Source: Leishmania donovani (taxonomy: Eukaryota; Euglenozoa; Kinetoplastea; Trypanosomatida; Trypanosomatidae). Taken from it: a DNA stretch of 64,000 bases. The notes beneath the pieces were generated by a model, which saw nothing but the letters and a program-made list of their open reading frames with translations, was not told the origin of the DNA and ran no database searches. Below, piece after piece: positions 60,339 through 64,000 of this stretch (position 1 is its first letter; the number at the start of each line of letters is the position of its first letter). A program made the position numbers and the translations under genes. The stretch spans positions 1 through 64,000 of the forward strand of contig NC_018260.1 in NCBI RefSeq assembly GCF_000227135.1. The letters run 5' to 3'.

Positions 60339-63083
60339 TTATCCCTCTGCGGAATCCAAATCTTCCAGCAGCATCTGGGCGAGGGTGATGTTGTCGGCGT
60401 CACTGCTGGCGGTCATGCTCTGCACTGCGCCCTTAAGTACCTGCTGTGCGCCGCTCTGGTCACCCTGGTGGAGCAGCTGCACTGCCTCGGAGAGAAAACT
60501 AAACTTCGAGCCGAGGTGCTCCTGCCGCTGCACCACGAGATGCCACTCCTCCTCCATGGTTTGCAACACCTCCATGAAGTTGTAAATAATGATGAACTTC
60601 ATTTTTGTCGACTTCGAAGAGACGTTGACCGGTAGGCCTCGCTGCTTCGGCTGCTTCGCAACTGCTTTCGGTCGGTCGCTCCCGCTGATACCACAAGGAC
60701 GTGCCAGGATTTGGCTTGCCGTGCTGTTCCACGACCGCCCATCCAGCAAGATGCAGTGAAATGGGTTTTCTGGTTCGTCGAGGGAGGCCTGCAAGGAAGG
60801 GAGACGGCGGTGCATGGCGAGGCCGCGGCGCAGCATCTGAGCCCCCAGCTCGTGCTGACGCGGGTTGAAGAAGTGGATTCCGCGACACGAGCCAGAGCCT
60901 ACGAGACCCACAAGCGAATGTGGGGCTGACACCACAGCCGCGACCAACTCCTGCCGTGCGTTGCTGAAACTTGTCGGCGGCTTCGGGCGACTCTCGAAGG
61001 CTTGCATGATTTTACGTGCTTTCTCGATCGCCAAGAGCACCGGCTCGCTGCTAAAGGGGATGAGTCCCCACACCAAGCAAATCGCATCCTCGTATGCTGT
61101 GAGCACGTAGGAGTTCGCATCAGCACTATCTTGCCCCTTGGCGTCCTCGAGCGCCTCCATCACGGCCTCGAAGTTGACCGACACCGTCTGCTGCTTGTTG
61201 CGGGTGGCAGCCATGCCACCCCTCTGGTTGGAGGCCTTAAAGACGCTCGACACGGCATCTTCGTCATCGTCGTAGATGTCACGGTAGACCACGTAGAGCA
61301 TTGTCACCGTCTTCAGCTGCGGGACCGAGGTCATGAAGGCCGCTGGTTGAGAGCTGCTGTAGTGGTCAGAGCTTCCATTGGTGCTTGAGGGGGAGCCGCG
61401 CAGGAGACTCTTGCTCACGGACAGCTTCGCAGACGACGCTGCGTTGATTTGTGGAATGAAAAGGCTTCCCCCCGCCAGCGACCGCACAATCGACGACAGA
61501 GTCGAGCACGTCTCTTCGGGCAGCGTCTGGGGAAAGTTGGGGGGCATCATGTGGGACTGCAGGCGGGCGTGCACCTCTGCCGCCGATACGTTACCCACGG
61601 TGCGAGCGGAAGAGCCGCCAGAAACGCTTCCTATACCTGCAGAGGGCGACGGCCGACCGGCGCCGTCATGTGACATGACCTCGGGCGTGAGGACTCGCAT
61701 CGCCACATGATCTCGTGGACATTCATGGTAATCCGTCGCCATAGGCACCTCGTCGACCACCATCTCGCTCTCGCAGACTTCCCACGTGATGCCGAGCATC
61801 GCCTTGAGGTTGTTGAGAAAGACGCCAATGCTGAGCATAATCAAAATCGGGGCGAAGTAGCTCACCACACGAATTCCACGTGGCGTTGCCTCTCCGTCGA
61901 TGCTGTACGGGGTCCAATACATGTCTTCGAGGGCGCACGCCACACCGAACACGCCAGCTGAGGCAACGTAGACGATCAACATAAAAAACCAGTGAGTGAG
62001 GACGCTCACCAGGCGACAGTGAAAGCTGTGCCGCATATGCGGGGTATTATAGAAAGCTTTCTTTATCAGCAACAGGTTTGCCCAAAGCCATGGCACGCCG
62101 AGTACAGGAGATGCCAGTAAGAGGCAATGAGTATCGTACTCGCACATGATGGAGCCAGTGAGCGCGAGGATGGCGATGATGATTGTCATGTACAACGAGA
62201 CGAGAGGCATCATCAAAGCTGCACGCAACGGCTTGGAAGGGTTGGCAACGCGGACGGAAACGATCGTGGAGGGCGCCGATGCGCGCCGGACGCCTGTGGG
62301 GGTGTGCATGGAGGTGGGCAACCTACCCGCGAGCAACAGCGCGTGATCCTTCGGCGTGCACTTCTCTTGCTCGCCGGACCCGCTGAAGTCTCTGTCAGTG
62401 TTGAGGCATTGCGTTGGATACGACTGCATGTTGCTTGGCTTCTTTGGCGGGCACGCGGAAATGGCTGGAGCCGCGTCCTTCGTGTAAAGATGTTCAAGGA
62501 ATGACGGCGGCGACAGCATGCCCGTCTCTCGCAGCGGCGCCACGACGAGCTCGCCACGAGGCGGCGCTGATCCCTGAGGCCCAACGGTCACGGCAGGGGA
62601 AGCCTGCCAGGGTGGGTGCAAAGGGTTTACTGAAGTTCGCGAACTGCTCTCCTGAATGCTCGGCGTACTGGAGCTGCTTTCAAAAGCGTTGACGTTGGCC
62701 TTGCTCGAATCGAGAATGCTCGACAAGACGCCCTCATCCTCCGACTGCTGTGTGTTGGGGCTCCCATCCGCATTGATGGGGAAACGATGCGTCTGAGAAT
62801 TCTCACGCCCTGCGTCAGGGCCCCGCTGCGCCCCGTCGTTGTTCTCCATCGTACGCTTCGCGGCATTGATGCTGGACCGCGCAAACAAAATGGCGGAAAT
62901 GATGGAGACACAGTTCAGTACGAACCACACAAAAAGCGCCAACGCAGATACGGCGGAGAAAGTGAAGGCTATCCACCGCTGGTGAAGCCTGCAAACGACC
63001 ATCAGCGCTACGTAAAAGATAACTGGCGGTATGCCAAGGAACCAGGCGACGATATGCTTCACATCTTCGGCCTTGAGGAACAT
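60339..63083 (-). CDS. Six-TM protein with degenerate nucleotidyl-cyclase-like domain, 914 aa
   Basis: Hydrophobic helices lie at about residues 10-31, 37-67, 287-313, 320-342, 358-384 and 405-424, with a long Ser/Pro-rich loop between the second and third. Residues 590-760 follow the class III cyclase fold: 'KTVTMLYVVYRD' (first strand), 'LTAYEDAICLVWGLIPFSSE' (like 'IGDAVLAVFG'), 'ELVAAVVSAPHSLVGLVGSG' (like the 'IGIHTGEVVAGNIGS' strand), then 'NPRQHELGAQMLRRG' (like 'GDAVNLAARL'). The first metal Asp expected in the opening strand is missing, so cyclase activity is doubtful. The C-terminus is helical. Six TMs followed by a cyclase domain differs from the single-TM receptor cyclases usual in trypanosomatids. 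The start at 63083 is supported by a CT-rich minus-strand tract at about 63200-63110. Confidence 0.75.
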   Translation of the reverse strand: MFLKAEDVKHIVAWFLGIPPVIFYVALMVVCRLHQRWIAFTFSAVSALALFVWFVLNCVSIISAILFARSSINAAKRTMENNDGAQRGPDAGRENSQTHRFPINADGSPNTQQSEDEGVLSSILDSSKANVNAFESSSSTPSIQESSSRTSVNPLHPPWQASPAVTVGPQGSAPPRGELVVAPLRETGMLSPPSFLEHLYTKDAAPAISACPPKKPSNMQSYPTQCLNTDRDFSGSGEQEKCTPKDHALLLAGRLPTSMHTPTGVRRASAPSTIVSVRVANPSKPLRAALMMPLVSLYMTIIIAILALTGSIMCEYDTHCLLLASPVLGVPWLWANLLLIKKAFYNTPHMRHSFHCRLVSVLTHWFFMLIVYVASAGVFGVACALEDMYWTPYSIDGEATPRGIRVVSYFAPILIMLSIGVFLNNLKAMLGITWEVCESEMVVDEVPMATDYHECPRDHVAMRVLTPEVMSHDGAGRPSPSAGIGSVSGGSSARTVGNVSAAEVHARLQSHMMPPNFPQTLPEETCSTLSSIVRSLAGGSLFIPQINAASSAKLSVSKSLLRGSPSSTNGSSDHYSSSQPAAFMTSVPQLKTVTMLYVVYRDIYDDDEDAVSSVFKASNQRGGMAATRNKQQTVSVNFEAVMEALEDAKGQDSADANSYVLTAYEDAICLVWGLIPFSSEPVLLAIEKARKIMQAFESRPKPPTSFSNARQELVAAVVSAPHSLVGLVGSGSCRGIHFFNPRQHELGAQMLRRGLAMHRRLPSLQASLDEPENPFHCILLDGRSWNSTASQILARPCGISGSDRPKAVAKQPKQRGLPVNVSSKSTKMKFIIIYNFMEVLQTMEEEWHLVVQRQEHLGSKFSFLSEAVQLLHQGDQSGAQQVLKGAVQSMTASSDADNITLAQMLLEDLDSAEG

Positions 63084-63817
63084 TGGTCGGTTAGATATGC
63101 ACCAAGAGAAGAAGGCGAGAAAAGTAGGTGAACTGAAACAGCGAAAAGGGAAAGTTCAAGTGAAAGAGAAGAGAGAGAATCGGCGAAGAAGACGGCGGGG
63201 GAGAGCGAAAACAAGAACAGCAACAACAACAAGATGCTATGTACACATTAGCGTGGCTTCCTATCCACGGAGAAGGGCGAAGGGGGGGGGGGCAAAAAAG
63301 AAGAGTCGAGCAGAAAGCGAAAAGAAGAGAGCTCACAGGCGTACCACGCACGCGCACCGAGGGAGGGAAATGGGGAGAGTGGAGGGTCCCTCTCCAAACA
63401 ACTGAATAACGAAGGAGGTGGGAGGATAGGGCTGACAAAGGGCTATGGCTCTGTGCTTGTGGCGACGGCGAGGCTTGATGATGATGGTAGAGTGATAGAG
63501 GGAAGTGCGATGGTAGCGAGAGGAGGTGCAAAAGGGGAACGGAAGAGAAAAGCGAGCTTTTAGGAGCAGCAAGAGATGTATCGAGGCTGACGGCAAGCAA
63601 GCGTAGCCGAGGGGCAGGGGGTGGGGGCGTAAGTCGGCGAGGGCACAGAGAGAAGGACGGGCGTGAAATGAATCAATACAATATGAGAGATGCGAGGGTT
63701 GAAAAAGACATGCATGCAAAAACAAGCGAAACGAAAGAATACGTCGGCAAGGCAGAAAGAGATAGAGGAGGGTGTGTTAGGGTATGTATATCTCGGTGTG
63801 TCCTTAGACTAGTATGA
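63084..63817. other. Spacer with long polypyrimidine-rich minus strand
   Basis: Almost the whole stretch is purine-rich on the plus strand (for example 63130-63230 and 63480-63560), so the minus strand is CT-rich and low in complexity. Frames read through it on the minus strand are Ser/Leu/Pro runs without coding value. Confidence 0.5.
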
Positions 63818-64000
63818 TCACATCTCACAACGCCTCACTGTGACACTGGCAAGGCTGTGCAAGCAGTTCTTCACACGAGTGCACACGGCTTCGCTTGGAC
63901 GCACAAAGTTCCTGTGCCGCCGGAGTGGATCGAGCTCGTCATAGGTGAATGCCCGCACAAACAGATGTGTGGGAAAGTCGCACGATAGAAGGAGCGGCAG
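63818..64000 (-). CDS. C-terminal end of a gene cut by the window edge
   Basis: The minus strand from 64000 reads open for 60 codons (beginning LPLLLSCDFPTHLFVRAFTY and containing 'DELDPLRRHRNFVRPSE') to a TGA at 63818-63820. Third positions are GC-leaning and the fragment is protein-like, ending VTVRRCEM. The position fits the next gene upstream in the same unit. Only the tail is visible, so no function can be given. Confidence 0.5.
   Translation of the reverse strand: MPLLLSCDFPTHLFVRAFTYDELDPLRRHRNFVRPSEAVCTRVKNCLHSLASVTVRRCEM

Noticed and set aside
63091..63725. Minus-strand frames rich in Ser, Leu, Pro and His
   Set aside because: They translate polypyrimidine tracts upstream of a gene and have no domain or normal composition.
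63781..63817. Possible strand-switch region at the right edge
   Set aside because: The partial gene at 63818-64000 reads on the same minus strand, so no switch is present in the window.
1..64000. tRNA, rRNA, snoRNA clusters or CRISPR-like arrays
   Set aside because: I looked for cloverleaf-type sequences and regularly spaced repeats and saw none; small RNAs would need a covariance-model search, which I could not run.

Overview
The window is the left end of a chromosome from a trypanosomatid, most likely a Leishmania or close Leishmaniinae relative. It starts with TAACCC telomere hexamers. It is GC-rich, and its genes are uninterrupted and almost all on the minus strand, separated by long spacers whose minus strand carries polypyrimidine tracts. 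That is the layout of a polycistronic unit processed by spliced-leader trans-splicing. Transcription would run from the right edge toward the telomere at position 1. I cannot assign species or chromosome from sequence alone.

The telomere-proximal part (0-22.5 kb) holds eleven minus-strand genes: a small unknown protein, a triple-LysM probable mitochondrial protein, a 109-residue unknown, a PrimPol-type primase-polymerase, a mitochondrial RNase III-fold/dsRBD protein of mL44 type, a FOP/LisH basal-body protein, an AAMP/Sqt1 WD40 protein, a CEP104 homologue, a small basic probable mitochondrial protein, a PPR-like protein and a ZIP metal transporter. The middle (24.8-41.2 kb) holds two proteins of unknown function, a CEP19 homologue, PRP31, an ankyrin protein, an Iwr1-type polymerase II import factor and two neighbouring tetraspanin-like proteins. 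From 41.2 to 45.1 kb there is no intact gene, only a likely decayed one. The right part holds a membrane protein with a MULAN/GIDE-like domain, a 1678-residue cytosolic carboxypeptidase (tubulin deglutamylase class), a six-TM protein with a degenerate nucleotidyl-cyclase domain, and the last 60 codons of another gene at the edge.

Two repeat families are spread through the spacers. Family A (about 750 bp, four copies near 7.7, 35.5, 45.2 and 47.7 kb) looks like a SIDER-type short retroposon. Its copies are nearly identical, and each has an assembly gap at or near an internal poly-G/poly-C tract. Family B (two copies, near 23.4 and 57.6 kb) looks like a degenerate ingi/L1Tc-related (DIRE) fragment, with two decayed C2H2 finger motifs on the minus strand. 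A and B share the same terminal bases, as expected of a short element and its longer relative.

Functionally the window is notable for cilium/basal-body genes (FOP-like, CEP19, CEP104, cytosolic carboxypeptidase) and for mitochondrial gene-expression candidates (RNase III-like, PPR-like, LysM protein). Genes in a trypanosomatid unit are not operons in the bacterial sense, so shared location does not by itself imply shared function.
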